Assembly (NCBI GenBank): GCA_964540695.1
Contig: CAZINS010000003.1
Location: forward strand, 10,734-74,733
Reading direction: 5' to 3'
Length of the DNA: 64,000 bases
Source of the DNA: DYGA01 sp964540695
Lineage (GTDB): Bacteria > Patescibacteriota > Patescibacteriia > S139-126
Under the pieces are notes generated by a model. The model worked only from the letters and a program-made list of their open reading frames with translations, did no database searches and had not been told where the DNA came from. A program made the position numbers and the translations under genes. Positions 33,503 through 43,712 of this stretch are shown here, piece after piece. The number at the start of each line of letters is the position of its first letter. Within the stretch, counting starts at the first letter, position 1.

Positions 33503-35713
33503 CTATTCTTTGTTTAGCTCATCATTATCATTGAAATTTTGAGTTTGATTATTTTCAGCAGTTAACTCATATTCATCCCGGGAAATCATAACCTCTCTCG
33601 GTTTGGCACCATCTCCAGGGCCAATAACACCTTCTTCTTCCAGTAAATCAAGTAGTCTAGCGGCTCGAGCATAGCCAACTCGCAATCTTCTTTGTAAATA
33701 AGATGCTGAAGCTTTTTGTGCTTGAATAACTAAACTTCTTGCTTCATCTAACAAATCATCCTCATTACTACCACCATAATCAATACCATTGCCACTTTTT
33801 GTTTTCTTTTCAGTAATTGTTTCATCATATTCGACTGCTGTACCATTTTGATTTTTAATATAAGCCGTAATACGATTTATTTCTTCATCAGATACTAAAG
33901 CTGACTGTAAACGTTTGGGCTTGGATATATCAGCCGAGACATAAAGCATATCACCTTTGCCCAATAATTTTTCCGCTCCCGAGCTATCTAAAATAGTCCG
34001 GGAATCAGTTTGCGAAGCAACGGCAAAAGCTATTCTGGTGGTAATATTAGCTTTAATCAGACCGGTAATTACATTGACTGACGGACGCTGTGTTGCCAGT
34101 ACCAAATGAATACCAACTGCTCTAGCCATCTGAGCTAATCTAATAATGGCTGCTTCTACATCTTGAGCAGCTACTGACATTAAATCAGCTAATTCATCAA
34201 TAATAATCACAATGTAAGGTAATTTTTCACCAGGGAAATCTTGATTATAACCTGCAATATTTTTATGTTTTGTTTGTGATAACTTAACATACCTTTGATC
34301 CATTTCTCCAACCGCCCATTTTAAAGCATTAATTGTTTTTTGCACATCCGTAATGACTGGAGTATAAAGATAAGGTAAATCATTGTAGGCTGATAGTTCG
34401 ACTCTTTTAGGATCAACTAATATAAAACGTAAGTCTTCAGGATTATTTTGATAGAGTAAACTAACGATAATAGTATTAATACAAACTGACTTACCACTAC
34501 CAGTTGCACCCGCAATCAGTAGGTGTGGCATTTTATCTAAATTGGCTGTCCACACTTTACCCGCCACATCTTTACCTAAACCAATAGCTAAATTACTTTG
34601 TCTGGTAGTAAACTCTTTGGCGCTAATTACTTCGCGAAGCGATACAGTGGCAATTGATTCATTAGGTACTTCAATACCTACCAGAGCTTTACCTGGTATT
34701 GGTGCTTCAATTCTTATGGGATGAGCTGCTAAAGCGAGAGCTAAATCATTATGCAAAGCAGTAATACTAGCAAGTTTTACCCCTTCAATTGGCCGCAGGG
34801 TATATTGAGTTACAGTCGGACCAACGCTAACTTCGCCCATTTCAACTTCCACACCAAAATTCTGTAAAGCCTTTTTTATTTTTTCCTTATTAGCTTGAAT
34901 ATCACCACTAGTTGGTTTAGATCTAGTGGGATTTAGTAAATGAATCGGTAATTCAATCTTAATAGATTTTTTTGGTACAACTATTAATTCTGCTTGCTGG
35001 CCATCTTTTGCAGTTAATTCTTTTGCAGAAAAATCCACCTCAGATGAGTCTACCATAACTTCATTACTGTCAGCTAAATCATTTTCTTCTTCATCATTCG
35101 AATGGTTGATTTCACTGGTATCTCGATGACTAAAATGATACCACCAGGAAGAAATTTTTTCTCTCCATAAAATCAGATTATCAAACTTAACTAAAATTGA
35201 TTTAAAAGAAGTATTAAAAGTTAAAAATAATCCCACTAACAATAAAGCAACCAAAACAATAATTGTTGCCCAAAAACCTAATAATTTAAAAAGTGGCCAA
35301 ACAATTAACCAGCCAAACCAACCACCACCTTCAGTATTACTTAAATTACTAAAAGACATTGACTCATAGTCACGACTAATATGAAACAAACCGAGTAAAG
35401 CCCATGATAGTAATGTAACCCCAAAATAATGATTAGTTTTGGCTCCAAAACGCTCGCTGTCGATAAATAAAAAACTTACCAATAAAAAAATAAAAGGAAA
35501 TAAAAAATAAAGTTTACCGAAAAAATACTCTAAAATTTTAAGTAAATAAGTTCCAACCACTCCAGCTAAATCAAATAGACTCAAAATCATTAAAATAGAT
35601 AGCAATAATACAAAAACAACTCCGATTGATTTTTTTGTTTCCGGAGATAAATGAAAGTTACCAGTCCAAGTAAATAGCTTACTGTTACTAAGATTATATT
35701 TTCTTTTTTTCAT
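33503..35713 (-). CDS. ftsK: DNA translocase FtsK/SpoIIIE
   Basis: 736 residues: four N-terminal membrane helices (about 25-180), an acidic linker (about 200-245), and the alpha/beta/gamma motor: Walker A GATGSGKSVCINTI, Walker B IVIIIDELADLM, LATQRPSVNVITGLIKANI. The gamma winged helix at the C-terminus (YLQRRLRVGYARAARLLDLLE) recognises KOPS-like polar DNA. FtsK segregates chromosomes at the septum. First gene of the ftsK-rodZ-recA group. Confidence 0.97.
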   Translation of the reverse strand: MKKRKYNLSNSKLFTWTGNFHLSPETKKSIGVVFVLLLSILMILSLFDLAGVVGTYLLKILEYFFGKLYFLFPFIFLLVSFLFIDSERFGAKTNHYFGVTLLSWALLGLFHISRDYESMSFSNLSNTEGGGWFGWLIVWPLFKLLGFWATIIVLVALLLVGLFLTFNTSFKSILVKFDNLILWREKISSWWYHFSHRDTSEINHSNDEEENDLADSNEVMVDSSEVDFSAKELTAKDGQQAELIVVPKKSIKIELPIHLLNPTRSKPTSGDIQANKEKIKKALQNFGVEVEMGEVSVGPTVTQYTLRPIEGVKLASITALHNDLALALAAHPIRIEAPIPGKALVGIEVPNESIATVSLREVISAKEFTTRQSNLAIGLGKDVAGKVWTANLDKMPHLLIAGATGSGKSVCINTIIVSLLYQNNPEDLRFILVDPKRVELSAYNDLPYLYTPVITDVQKTINALKWAVGEMDQRYVKLSQTKHKNIAGYNQDFPGEKLPYIVIIIDELADLMSVAAQDVEAAIIRLAQMARAVGIHLVLATQRPSVNVITGLIKANITTRIAFAVASQTDSRTILDSSGAEKLLGKGDMLYVSADISKPKRLQSALVSDEEINRITAYIKNQNGTAVEYDETITEKKTKSGNGIDYGGSNEDDLLDEARSLVIQAQKASASYLQRRLRVGYARAARLLDLLEEEGVIGPGDGAKPREVMISRDEYELTAENNQTQNFNDNDELNKE

Positions 35714-35796
35714 AATAAAGCAAGGTTTATCACCTGAATATTATAACAAATTTAAGGAGTTTAAAAAAGATAGCTGAATAAAATATTTGTCCATTA

Positions 35797-36669
35797 TCAA
35801 TCAATTTCTGCCGGTTCCAAATTGATATTTTTTCCCATAAAATTTTGAGCAACTTCGCTTAAATTGGTGGTGAGATCAGAAACAAAATATCTTACTTGTT
35901 TACGTTTAGCCATGGAACGATCAATCTCTGGATTATTTAATAAAAAATCTTGCAACTCATGAGCAATCCGCACAGCTGGATTTATAATTTTTACATTTTT
36001 CAGCTTAGTGGCTATTAAATCGTAAATAATGGGATAATGAGTACAACCTAAAATCAAAGTATCAATTTGTTCTTTTTTTAAAGGTTGTAAATATTGTTTT
36101 ACAATTTTAATTGCCTCTGATTTATAAATATAATTTTCTTCAATCAAAGGCACTAGTAAAGGGGCACTTTGATAAAAAATTTTAATTTTTTTGTTAGTTG
36201 TTTTTTTAATCTTTTGCTGTCTGCGAACAAAAGCTGGAACATTGATTGTTGCTATTGATTTATCTTCTTCTGTATTCAAATTCAATACTTTTAATTCTTT
36301 TGTAAAAGCGCCAGAATTAACCGTGGCTCTAGTACCAATCACGCCGATTTTACCCGACTTAGTAGCTTGTAAAGCAGCCTGCAAAGCGGGTTGGATTACT
36401 CCAAAAATTGGTATGGTAAAATTTTTACGTAAATCATCTAAAGCCACTGCCGACACTGTATTACAAGCAACAATTATTATTTTAGCTCCCATCTTCAACA
36501 AAAAATCAGCATCCGTTTTGGCATATTGTTTTATCAAATTGGCAGATTTATTGCCATAAGGTACTCGAGCGGTATCGCCAAAATAAACTAAATCATAAAG
36601 TGGTAATAATTTTTTTATTTCTTTTAGTACTGTCAATCCACCTATCCCCGAATCGAAGATTCCAATCAT
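35797..36669 (-). CDS. murI: Glutamate racemase MurI
   Basis: 290 residues. IGIFDSGIGGLTVLKEI, YFGDTARVPYGNKS, the catalytic Cys pair in VACNTVSA and GCTHYP are all present. It makes D-Glu for peptidoglycan. Lies 48 bp after the phosphohexomutase gene and 83 bp before ftsK, in the same direction. Confidence 0.97.
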   Translation of the reverse strand: MIGIFDSGIGGLTVLKEIKKLLPLYDLVYFGDTARVPYGNKSANLIKQYAKTDADFLLKMGAKIIIVACNTVSAVALDDLRKNFTIPIFGVIQPALQAALQATKSGKIGVIGTRATVNSGAFTKELKVLNLNTEEDKSIATINVPAFVRRQQKIKKTTNKKIKIFYQSAPLLVPLIEENYIYKSEAIKIVKQYLQPLKKEQIDTLILGCTHYPIIYDLIATKLKNVKIINPAVRIAHELQDFLLNNPEIDRSMAKRKQVRYFVSDLTTNLSEVAQNFMGKNINLEPAEID

Positions 36670-36717
36670 AATAATTTGAATTTAAAAAAATTAATTTAAA
36701 ATTATAAACAGAATTAT

Positions 36718-38055
36718 TTAATTTTGTATTATCTGCATAACTAACTCGGTTTTTTGTTGTAATAACTGTTCGTTGTTTGCTTCAACAGTTACTCTTAACA
36801 AAGGTTCGGTATTTGATGGCCGGACATTTACCCACCAATCGTCATACTCGACAGTTACCCCGTCAGTAAAATCTTGCCTGGCATCGTGAAAATATTTTTT
36901 AACTGCTTCTATCTTTTCCTCACTAGCCGTGACGGTTAAATTTATTTCTGCATTTTTTGCATATTTATAAAAAGGTTTAACAATTACAGATAAAGGTTGG
37001 TTATAATCAGACAATAACTGCAGCATTATTAACCAAGCAATAAAACCTGAGTCACTATAAGCATTGTCACGAAAAGAATAATGCGCCGATAGTTCACCGC
37101 CCATAACCCCCTTGGCTGTTCGCATATTGGTGGCAATATTAATATAGCCAGCCGGTGATTTAATTTCTCGCCCCCCCCACTCAACTATTTTTTCAGGAAC
37201 TATTTTTGAACAAATTACATTGTAAACAATACCAGCTCCCGGTTCTTTAACTAAAAACATTTTAGCTAAAAGCAGTAAAGTTATATCTGCTCTAACAAAA
37301 TTACCCAACTCATCTATAAAAAATAAACGATCAGTATCCCCGTCAAAAATAACGCCAAAATTTGCTTTCTCGGCTACTGTGCGCTCGCTAATTTCAACTT
37401 GGCTTTCTGGCAATAGTGGATTTGATGGGTGGGCGGGAAAATTACCATCCAAAACAAAATTAAGAGGAACAATCTCAATTGGTAAATATTTGGCCAGTAG
37501 CGGAACAATCTTTCCTGCCATACCATTTCCAGCATCAACTACTACTTTAAATGGTCTTATTTTATTTATATCTACAAAAGATAAAACATGTTTAATAAAA
37601 TCAGGTAAAATATCTACTTCAACTACTTTACCTTGGTTAATGTTTTCTAAAGGTGGTAAATTAAGGACTTCATCTTTTAATTCAATCCCTCTAACCCAAT
37701 TCATTCCAGAAAATACCATTTTAAAACCATTATATTCAGCAGGATTGTGCGAAGCCGTAATCATCACCGCTGCCTCATAACCCAATTTACCAACTGTAAA
37801 ATAGGTGGCATCAATAGAAACTAAGCCAATATCAACAACATCTAAACCTTCATCTGTTATACCGCGAATTAACTCAGCTTTTAAAACCGGTCCTGATAAT
37901 CTCATATCACTGCCAACAACTATTTTTTTACAATTATATTTAACTTTTCCTCTTCTAGCTAAAGCACGACCAATACCATATGCAGCTTCTGTATTCAGTT
38001 CACTAGGGTAAATACCTCTAATATCATAAGCTTTAAAAATTTTTTCATTTATCAT
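36718..38055 (-). CDS. Phosphomannomutase / phosphoglucomutase
   Basis: 445 residues of the alpha-D-phosphohexomutase family. IFKAYDIRGIYPSEL at the start, the phosphoserine loop TASHNPAEYNG, metal loop DGDTDRLFFID, sugar-binding GGELSAHY and C-terminal RPSNTEPLLRVTVE are intact. It interconverts hexose-1-P and hexose-6-P for envelope glycans; the GGELSAHY form is typical of ManB/AlgC-type dual enzymes. In line with murI. Confidence 0.93.
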   Translation of the reverse strand: MINEKIFKAYDIRGIYPSELNTEAAYGIGRALARRGKVKYNCKKIVVGSDMRLSGPVLKAELIRGITDEGLDVVDIGLVSIDATYFTVGKLGYEAAVMITASHNPAEYNGFKMVFSGMNWVRGIELKDEVLNLPPLENINQGKVVEVDILPDFIKHVLSFVDINKIRPFKVVVDAGNGMAGKIVPLLAKYLPIEIVPLNFVLDGNFPAHPSNPLLPESQVEISERTVAEKANFGVIFDGDTDRLFFIDELGNFVRADITLLLLAKMFLVKEPGAGIVYNVICSKIVPEKIVEWGGREIKSPAGYINIATNMRTAKGVMGGELSAHYSFRDNAYSDSGFIAWLIMLQLLSDYNQPLSVIVKPFYKYAKNAEINLTVTASEEKIEAVKKYFHDARQDFTDGVTVEYDDWWVNVRPSNTEPLLRVTVEANNEQLLQQKTELVMQIIQN

Positions 38056-38104
38056 TTTTTAAAAATAATCTTTAATAATTTAATCCTAGCAAATAAACTA
38101 AAAG

Positions 38105-38137
38105 AAAAAAACCCGTCCACCAAGAACGGGTTTTTTA
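38105..38137 (-). terminator. Intrinsic terminator of the sigma/partner operon
   Basis: A stem AAAAAACCCGT / ACGGGTTTTTT with a 9-nt loop. Confidence 0.85.
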
Positions 38138-38147
38138 TAATATCTTT

Positions 38148-39689
38148 TTACTGAGCAGCTTCCATGATTCTTATAGGTCCTCCCCAATCATTAGCTGATA
38201 ATAAATCTTTAGCCAAGGGAACAACTACTGCTTTTTTATAGATATCTACATTATCTGGACTATTAAGAATGGGAAAAATCAAAGCCGGAATATATAATTC
38301 ATCACCCTCAGGAGCCCCTGGTTTAAAATTCCACATTCTGACATAAGAAATTGTTGGTGTACCTAATTCAACTTCTACCCGATTCGGAGCATCTTCCCAC
38401 TGCCAACTATAAAGACCACCTCGTTCAGCATATTGTAAAACAGTATCAACATTTGTTTCCGCATCATACATTGATTTTTGATAATTTTGAGCAAATAAAT
38501 TCCAAATACCGGTGGCTCTTTTATGTCTAATACTTATATTGACATAAAGACCAGTTTTGTTGCCACTTTCGTCATATACTTCGTCGCCTTGCAAAATAAG
38601 CGGGTAAACTACTGATACTACATCGGGAATATAAACATCTTGTTTGTTGTCTGCTCGTTCATACCAGACGCGCCAATCATTATTCACTACCGGTTCGTCA
38701 TAGGAACTTAAATCAATGCCATAATTACTGATAAACTCATTGGCCAAACGAATTATTTCTTCATCGGCTAGCATATCATTGATATTCAATTGAAAGCTAC
38801 GATAACATGCATCATCCTGACATTGACTCATTGGGTTAGGCCATTTAAGATAATTTTCTGATATAGAAATACTACTGTCATATAAATTAGCATAAATGGA
38901 ATAACCAAACTCACGATCTTCAACAAAACTTAAATTTTGCATTTGAACATTGGAGAATCTACTTAGATTCATTAAACCAAAATCTACACTGGTAAGTAAT
39001 GAACCCAATTGACCGGCACTAGCAGAGTTTTTTATTCTTTTTAGAACTCCAACTTTAGCTTGAGTTAATTCTAATGGTTCTCCTTTATAAACATAAGAAA
39101 AATAAGTTGGAGCGGGCATAATCATGCCACCACCGCCATAACCAGGTTCTATCTTTACGGCTGTATCGCCTTCAGAGGTAACAGTTTCTGGAGCCACCTC
39201 TGATCTTACAGCGACAATACCTTCACCCATACCTCCAGCCCCTAAACCTTGGGCTCCTGCTGATTGACCAGTATTTTGTGATTGTAAAAATCCAAAGGCA
39301 CCATCTGATACTTCAACCAAATTGAATTGAGAATCAAGTGCCAATTTCGTCCCGGCAACACGATATTTTGGCGAAGTTAAATAAAAACTTGAACTAATGG
39401 CTAAAGCCATCACTGCCACGCCAACTGCTACGTAAGAAAAACTACGAGCAAATTTTAGAAAAGAAAAGTTAAACATATATTTATAATTAATTTTTTTATT
39501 AGTTTTCATATCAGCTGCTTTTGATAACAACTGAGTTTTTAATTCTTGACGAAAACTTTCATCAAGTGACACATCCGGTTTTGATTTAATTAATTCTTCC
39601 ATTATAGTAATTAATTGTTTTTCATATTTTTTTAAACCTGGGTCTAATTGATAAAGTTCTGTCAGTATTGCTTGGTAAAAATTTTCCAT
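38148..39689 (-). CDS. Membrane protein paired with the ECF sigma factor (possible anti-sigma)
   Basis: 513 residues. A helical cytoplasmic N-terminus (about 1-70, LKKYEKQLITIMEELIKSKP), one membrane helix (about 83-105), then a Gly-rich linker and a large exported domain (about 190-505), of no recognised family. The gene begins 1 bp after the sigma stop. That layout matches ECF sigma/anti-sigma pairs, where the N-terminus holds sigma at the membrane, but no ZAS zinc motif (HxxxCxxC) is seen. Anti-sigma function is therefore inferred from context. Confidence 0.65.
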   Translation of the reverse strand: MENFYQAILTELYQLDPGLKKYEKQLITIMEELIKSKPDVSLDESFRQELKTQLLSKAADMKTNKKINYKYMFNFSFLKFARSFSYVAVGVAVMALAISSSFYLTSPKYRVAGTKLALDSQFNLVEVSDGAFGFLQSQNTGQSAGAQGLGAGGMGEGIVAVRSEVAPETVTSEGDTAVKIEPGYGGGGMIMPAPTYFSYVYKGEPLELTQAKVGVLKRIKNSASAGQLGSLLTSVDFGLMNLSRFSNVQMQNLSFVEDREFGYSIYANLYDSSISISENYLKWPNPMSQCQDDACYRSFQLNINDMLADEEIIRLANEFISNYGIDLSSYDEPVVNNDWRVWYERADNKQDVYIPDVVSVVYPLILQGDEVYDESGNKTGLYVNISIRHKRATGIWNLFAQNYQKSMYDAETNVDTVLQYAERGGLYSWQWEDAPNRVEVELGTPTISYVRMWNFKPGAPEGDELYIPALIFPILNSPDNVDIYKKAVVVPLAKDLLSANDWGGPIRIMEAAQ

Positions 39690-39690
39690 A

Positions 39691-40251
39691 TCATAAATAA
39701 TTAATAATTAGAGCGAGTAAAACTAAAGTAATTTCTTGTTGCATTTTGATTAGGGCTCTGGAAAACATCATTTTACAACTAGCTTCGGTTTTACCAACCA
39801 ATTTAGCTATTTCTTGATAAGGCAAATTATCCCACAATCTTAGTAAAACAATTTCCCTTTGTTCTGGCTGTAACTGATGAATATATTTTTGTACTTGATT
39901 TAAAAACTCTCGATTATCAATCTTAGCTGCTAAATCAGACTTATCTGGCAAATGCCAAGCATCAACTAAATCTTCTTCTGGATACGAACGCCGATAATGA
40001 TCAATTACTGTATTACGAGCTATTTGATAAAGCCAAGTTGCAAATAATCCTTTTTTACTATCATAACTATTTATTTTTTCTAAGGCCTTCATAAAGGTCT
40101 GACTAGTCAAATCTTCAGCCGTTTCAGTATGCATGGTTTTGTAATAGATAAAGCGATATATTTTATCGACATAAATCTCGTACAAATCACTAAATTTTTC
40201 TAATTCTCCTTTTTGACAAGCGGAGATGGCTTCATATTGGCTTGTATCCAT
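39691..40251 (-). CDS. ECF-type RNA polymerase sigma factor
   Basis: 186 residues with sigma2 (about 20-85: FIYYKTMHTETAEDLTSQ, FATWLYQIARNTVIDHYR) and sigma4 (about 120-175: QREIVLLRLWDNLPYQEIA, SCKMMFSRALIKM). The sigma3 domain is absent, as in ECF factors. TTG 40263 is another start; ATG 40251 has GGGGA upstream and is preferred. First gene of the operon with the membrane partner. The promoter region contains a GC palindrome (40304-40315). Confidence 0.93.
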   Translation of the reverse strand: MDTSQYEAISACQKGELEKFSDLYEIYVDKIYRFIYYKTMHTETAEDLTSQTFMKALEKINSYDSKKGLFATWLYQIARNTVIDHYRRSYPEEDLVDAWHLPDKSDLAAKIDNREFLNQVQKYIHQLQPEQREIVLLRLWDNLPYQEIAKLVGKTEASCKMMFSRALIKMQQEITLVLLALIINYL

Positions 40252-40303
40252 GTTTTTCCCCAAATTAAATATAATGGTTTGCCTTGGCTATAATATCCCT
40301 GGC

Positions 40304-40315
40304 GGCGCGCGCGCC
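40304..40315. repeat. GC-only palindrome upstream of the sigma gene
   Basis: GGCGCGCGCGCC, a perfect 12-bp palindrome in otherwise AT-rich DNA between the divergent sigma and helicase genes. Confidence 0.6.
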
Positions 40316-40433
40316 TAAAAATATTTTGCCTTAATTTTGCACTTATCATAGCATTTTTTATTAATTTACTCACTCCCTCTATAAATAAATACGTAAAAAA
40401 AAGTCAAAAGTAACATTTAAACTGTAAAGCATT

Positions 40434-40448
40434 TGCTATAATAAGATT
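40434..40448 (+). promoter_or_regulatory. Extended -10 promoter of the helicase gene (leaderless)
   Basis: TGCTATAAT (40434-40442) places the start site near 40449, which is the A of the ATG, and no Shine-Dalgarno is present. The mRNA is probably leaderless. Confidence 0.5.
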
Positions 40449-42458
40449 ATGGTTAAAAAAACATACAATCTACGAACTACCAAAACAAAAGCTGTTCAGA
40501 TTGATTATACTAAAGAACTAAATCAAGAACAGTGGTTAGTAGTAAAATCCGCTGATGGACCATGTTTAGTATTAGCTGGGGCAGGCAGTGGTAAAACTAG
40601 AACTTTGGTATATAGAGTGGCCTACCTATTAGAGAAAGGAGTGCCTGCGGAACAAATATTACTCATGACTTTTACTAATAAAGCTGCCAAAGAAATGTTA
40701 TGGCGGGTAGAACAATTGTTAGGTTATAAACCTTACCAATTATGGGGTGGCACTTTTCACCATATTGGCAATATGATATTGCGTAAAAATATTCAACATT
40801 TAGGTTACCAACAAAACTACACGATTTTTGATGAGGACGACGCACAAACATTGTTACAATCAATCATGGCGGAAAAAAATATAAAAAAAGATAAATATTT
40901 TCCTAAAAGCGGGGTTTTAAAAAATATTATTAGCTTTAGTAAAAATTCTGGCCAACCAATTGAAAAAGTATTTAAAGAAAAATTTTCTTATCTTAGAGAA
41001 AATATATTACCCCACATCATAGAAATTGCTACCTTATATGAGCAACGTAAAAAACAACACAATACTTTAGACTATGATGATTTATTATTGTTGTGGTTAA
41101 AGCTCATGGAAACTAAACCTGACGTTAAAAAAGAATTAATAAATAAATTTCAGTACATTTTAGTCGATGAATATCAAGACACCAATCATCTGCAAGCTAA
41201 AATTATTGAGCATTTAGGCAGTCAACATAAAAATATCTTAGTAGTTGGCGACGATGCTCAAAGTATATACTCTTTTCGAGCAGCTGATATTAGCAATATT
41301 TTACAATTTCCTAAAAAAATCCCAGATACAAAAATATTTAAACTAGAAAGCAACTATCGTTCCACGCCTGAAATCTTGAATTTAGCTAACAACTCAATTA
41401 AATACAACCAACACCAATTTCCTAAAAATTTAAAAACTACTAAAGCTAGTGGCGAAAAACCAATAGTAATACCTGCCCAAAACAACGAGCAACAAGCCGA
41501 ATTTATATGCCAAAGAATTATAGAGCTTACTGAAGAAGGATATAATTTACGCGATATTGCGGTTTTATTTCGTGCTGATTTTCATGCTTTGGAACTTGAA
41601 ATAGAATTAAACAAAAAAAATATTCCTTATATTAAAAGAGGGGGAATAAAATTTTTTGAACAAGCTCACCTAAAAGACATAATTTCTTTTTTAAAAATTA
41701 AACACAATCCTCATGATGAAATTGCTTGGACAAGGGTACTAAATATGCAAACTGGCATTGGTAGAGTAGGTGCACAAAAAATAATTAACTCATTAAACAA
41801 TCTTACTTGGGAAAAAATATACAAACAAGATTTAAATTTACCTACCAATTTACTTGCTACTTGGCAAAAATTTAAAAACAATTTAAATAAATATTTTAAA
41901 CACGATGCTGATGATATAACTGGTTGTATTAGAGAAATAATGTCATCATTTTATATATTATATTTACAAACTAAATATGATAATGCAACTAAAAGAATTG
42001 AAGACATTGAACAACTAGAAAATTTTGCCTCAAGTTACAAGAAACTTGAACAATTTTTGTCAGACATATCTCTTTCAGAAAATTTTCGCACTGATGAAAC
42101 GACAGCAACTAATAACGAGCCAGAGGATTTTTTAATTCTTTCTACCGTCCATCAAGCTAAAGGTTTGGAATGGTCGGTGGTATTTATTATCAATCTTATT
42201 AGTGGTCAATTTCCTCATGCTAAAGCCATGGAAAATAATGAAGAAATTGAAGAAGAAAGAAGGCTGTTTTATGTGGCTACTACCAGAGCACAAAATTTAT
42301 TGTATATGGTCTACCCCAATATACTTTACAATCAATACTATGGTTTTATTTTTGGCCAACCTTCCGAATTTATCCAAGAACTAGACTCTGGACTTTATGA
42401 TACTTGGCAGATAGCAACCAGTGGCGACGAAGAATTACCAACAATAGAATATAAATAA
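40449..42458 (+). CDS. UvrD/Rep-type superfamily 1 DNA helicase
   Basis: 669 residues. Q-motif LNQEQWLVV, Walker A GAGSGKTRTL, motif II VDEYQDTNH, motif III VVGDDAQSIYSFRAAD, motif IV region and motif VI YVATTRAQNLLY are intact. It unwinds DNA 3'-5' in repair and replication restart. Shorter than PcrA/UvrD (about 720), lacking the usual C-terminal UvrB-binding tail. Leaderless promoter; pilT follows in the same direction. Confidence 0.95.
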   Translation: MVKKTYNLRTTKTKAVQIDYTKELNQEQWLVVKSADGPCLVLAGAGSGKTRTLVYRVAYLLEKGVPAEQILLMTFTNKAAKEMLWRVEQLLGYKPYQLWGGTFHHIGNMILRKNIQHLGYQQNYTIFDEDDAQTLLQSIMAEKNIKKDKYFPKSGVLKNIISFSKNSGQPIEKVFKEKFSYLRENILPHIIEIATLYEQRKKQHNTLDYDDLLLLWLKLMETKPDVKKELINKFQYILVDEYQDTNHLQAKIIEHLGSQHKNILVVGDDAQSIYSFRAADISNILQFPKKIPDTKIFKLESNYRSTPEILNLANNSIKYNQHQFPKNLKTTKASGEKPIVIPAQNNEQQAEFICQRIIELTEEGYNLRDIAVLFRADFHALELEIELNKKNIPYIKRGGIKFFEQAHLKDIISFLKIKHNPHDEIAWTRVLNMQTGIGRVGAQKIINSLNNLTWEKIYKQDLNLPTNLLATWQKFKNNLNKYFKHDADDITGCIREIMSSFYILYLQTKYDNATKRIEDIEQLENFASSYKKLEQFLSDISLSENFRTDETTATNNEPEDFLILSTVHQAKGLEWSVVFIINLISGQFPHAKAMENNEEIEEERRLFYVATTRAQNLLYMVYPNILYNQYYGFIFGQPSEFIQELDSGLYDTWQIATSGDEELPTIEYK

Positions 42459-42508
42459 GACAAAATATATAAAATTGTGCTAAAATAAAATTAATTAATT
42501 AAAAAACT

Positions 42509-43573
42509 ATGTCTAGTTTGAATGTAAAAAATATGAACTTAGAAGCTTTATTTGAAATCGCAGTAAAAAATAATGCTTCTGATATTCACCTTTTAGTTGG
42601 TAAGTCGCCTATTTTGCGTATATCTGGTGACTTAAAAGAACTTAACGACCTACCAGTTATCGTACCGGAACTTATTCAAAAAATGATCAAAGAAACCATA
42701 ACCGAAAAACAGTACGATACTTTTATGAAAGATCGAGAGTTAGATTTGTCTTATGGCCTAAAAGATAGTACTCGTATGCGTGTTAATCTATTTTGGGAAA
42801 AAGAAAGTATGGGTTTGGTAGCTAGAGTGGTACCTAGTAAAATTCCCGCTATGAAAGATATTATGATGCCAGAAGTAGTTTATCGCTTAACCAGACTAAA
42901 CCAAGGATTAGTTCTAGTAACCGGACCAACGGGTTGTGGTAAATCAACTTCTCTTGCAGCCATGATTGATTTAATAAACTCGGAAAGAGGGGTAAACATA
43001 GTTACCTTAGAAGATCCTATTGAATTTGTGTATAAAAATAAAAAATCAATTATTAAACAACGTCAACTTGGTTCTGATATGTTATCTTTTCAATCAGCTT
43101 TGAAACATGTGCTCAGACAAGATCCTGATGTAATTTTGGTGGGAGAAATGCGTGACTTAGAAACAATTGCCGCTACTATCACTTTAGCAGAAACCGGCCA
43201 CTTGGTTTTTGCCACTTTGCACACGCTTAATGCTTCCCAAACTATTGATCGTATTATTGATGTCTTTCCCCCTTATCAACAACCACAAGTTAGGCTACAA
43301 GTTTCTATGACTTTGTCAGGTATTGTTTCTCAAAGACTATTGCCAAAGAATGAAGGCGGCATGGTAGCCACTCGTGAAATTCTTATCAATACTCCAGCTA
43401 TCTCAAACTTAGTAAGAGAAAATAAAATTCAACAAATAAAAACTATTATCCAAACTTCAGCGGCTGAAGGAATGATTTCGATGGATCAAGATCTAAAACG
43501 CCTCTACAATGAAAACTATATAGATAAAGAAACCGCTAAACAGTATATGATGGATCCAAATAGTTTGAAATAA
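42509..43573 (+). CDS. pilT: Type IV pilus retraction ATPase PilT
   Basis: 354 residues. N-terminal PAS-like domain with ASDIHLLVGKSP, Walker A GPTGCGKSTSLAAMI, Asp box, Walker B ILVGEMRDLET, and His box LETGHLVFATLHT. PilT depolymerises pili and drives twitching and DNA uptake. With PilB at the window start it indicates a working pilus. The terminator downstream is the outer part of the left inverted repeat. Confidence 0.96.
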   Translation: MSSLNVKNMNLEALFEIAVKNNASDIHLLVGKSPILRISGDLKELNDLPVIVPELIQKMIKETITEKQYDTFMKDRELDLSYGLKDSTRMRVNLFWEKESMGLVARVVPSKIPAMKDIMMPEVVYRLTRLNQGLVLVTGPTGCGKSTSLAAMIDLINSERGVNIVTLEDPIEFVYKNKKSIIKQRQLGSDMLSFQSALKHVLRQDPDVILVGEMRDLETIAATITLAETGHLVFATLHTLNASQTIDRIIDVFPPYQQPQVRLQVSMTLSGIVSQRLLPKNEGGMVATREILINTPAISNLVRENKIQQIKTIIQTSAAEGMISMDQDLKRLYNENYIDKETAKQYMMDPNSLK

Positions 43574-43589
43574 TATTTTATAATTTTAT

Positions 43590-43712
43590 ATTAAAAAACT
43601 CCACCTTCAGGTGGATTTTTTAATTGGTGGAATTATACAACTCTGCTCGAACATTTTTTGAACGGAACTGACCGCCTCCGCTTCGCTCCGGCGGAACGCT
43701 CGGGCGCGGCGG
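43590..43712 (+). repeat. Left copy of a 123-bp perfect inverted repeat
   Basis: Identical in reverse complement to 44967-45089. It contains the pilT terminator hairpin (CTCCACC-TTCA-GGTGG), a TATAAT-like box in reverse, and a GC-rich inner end. Its inner edge truncates the hydrolase gene. Confidence 0.95.
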
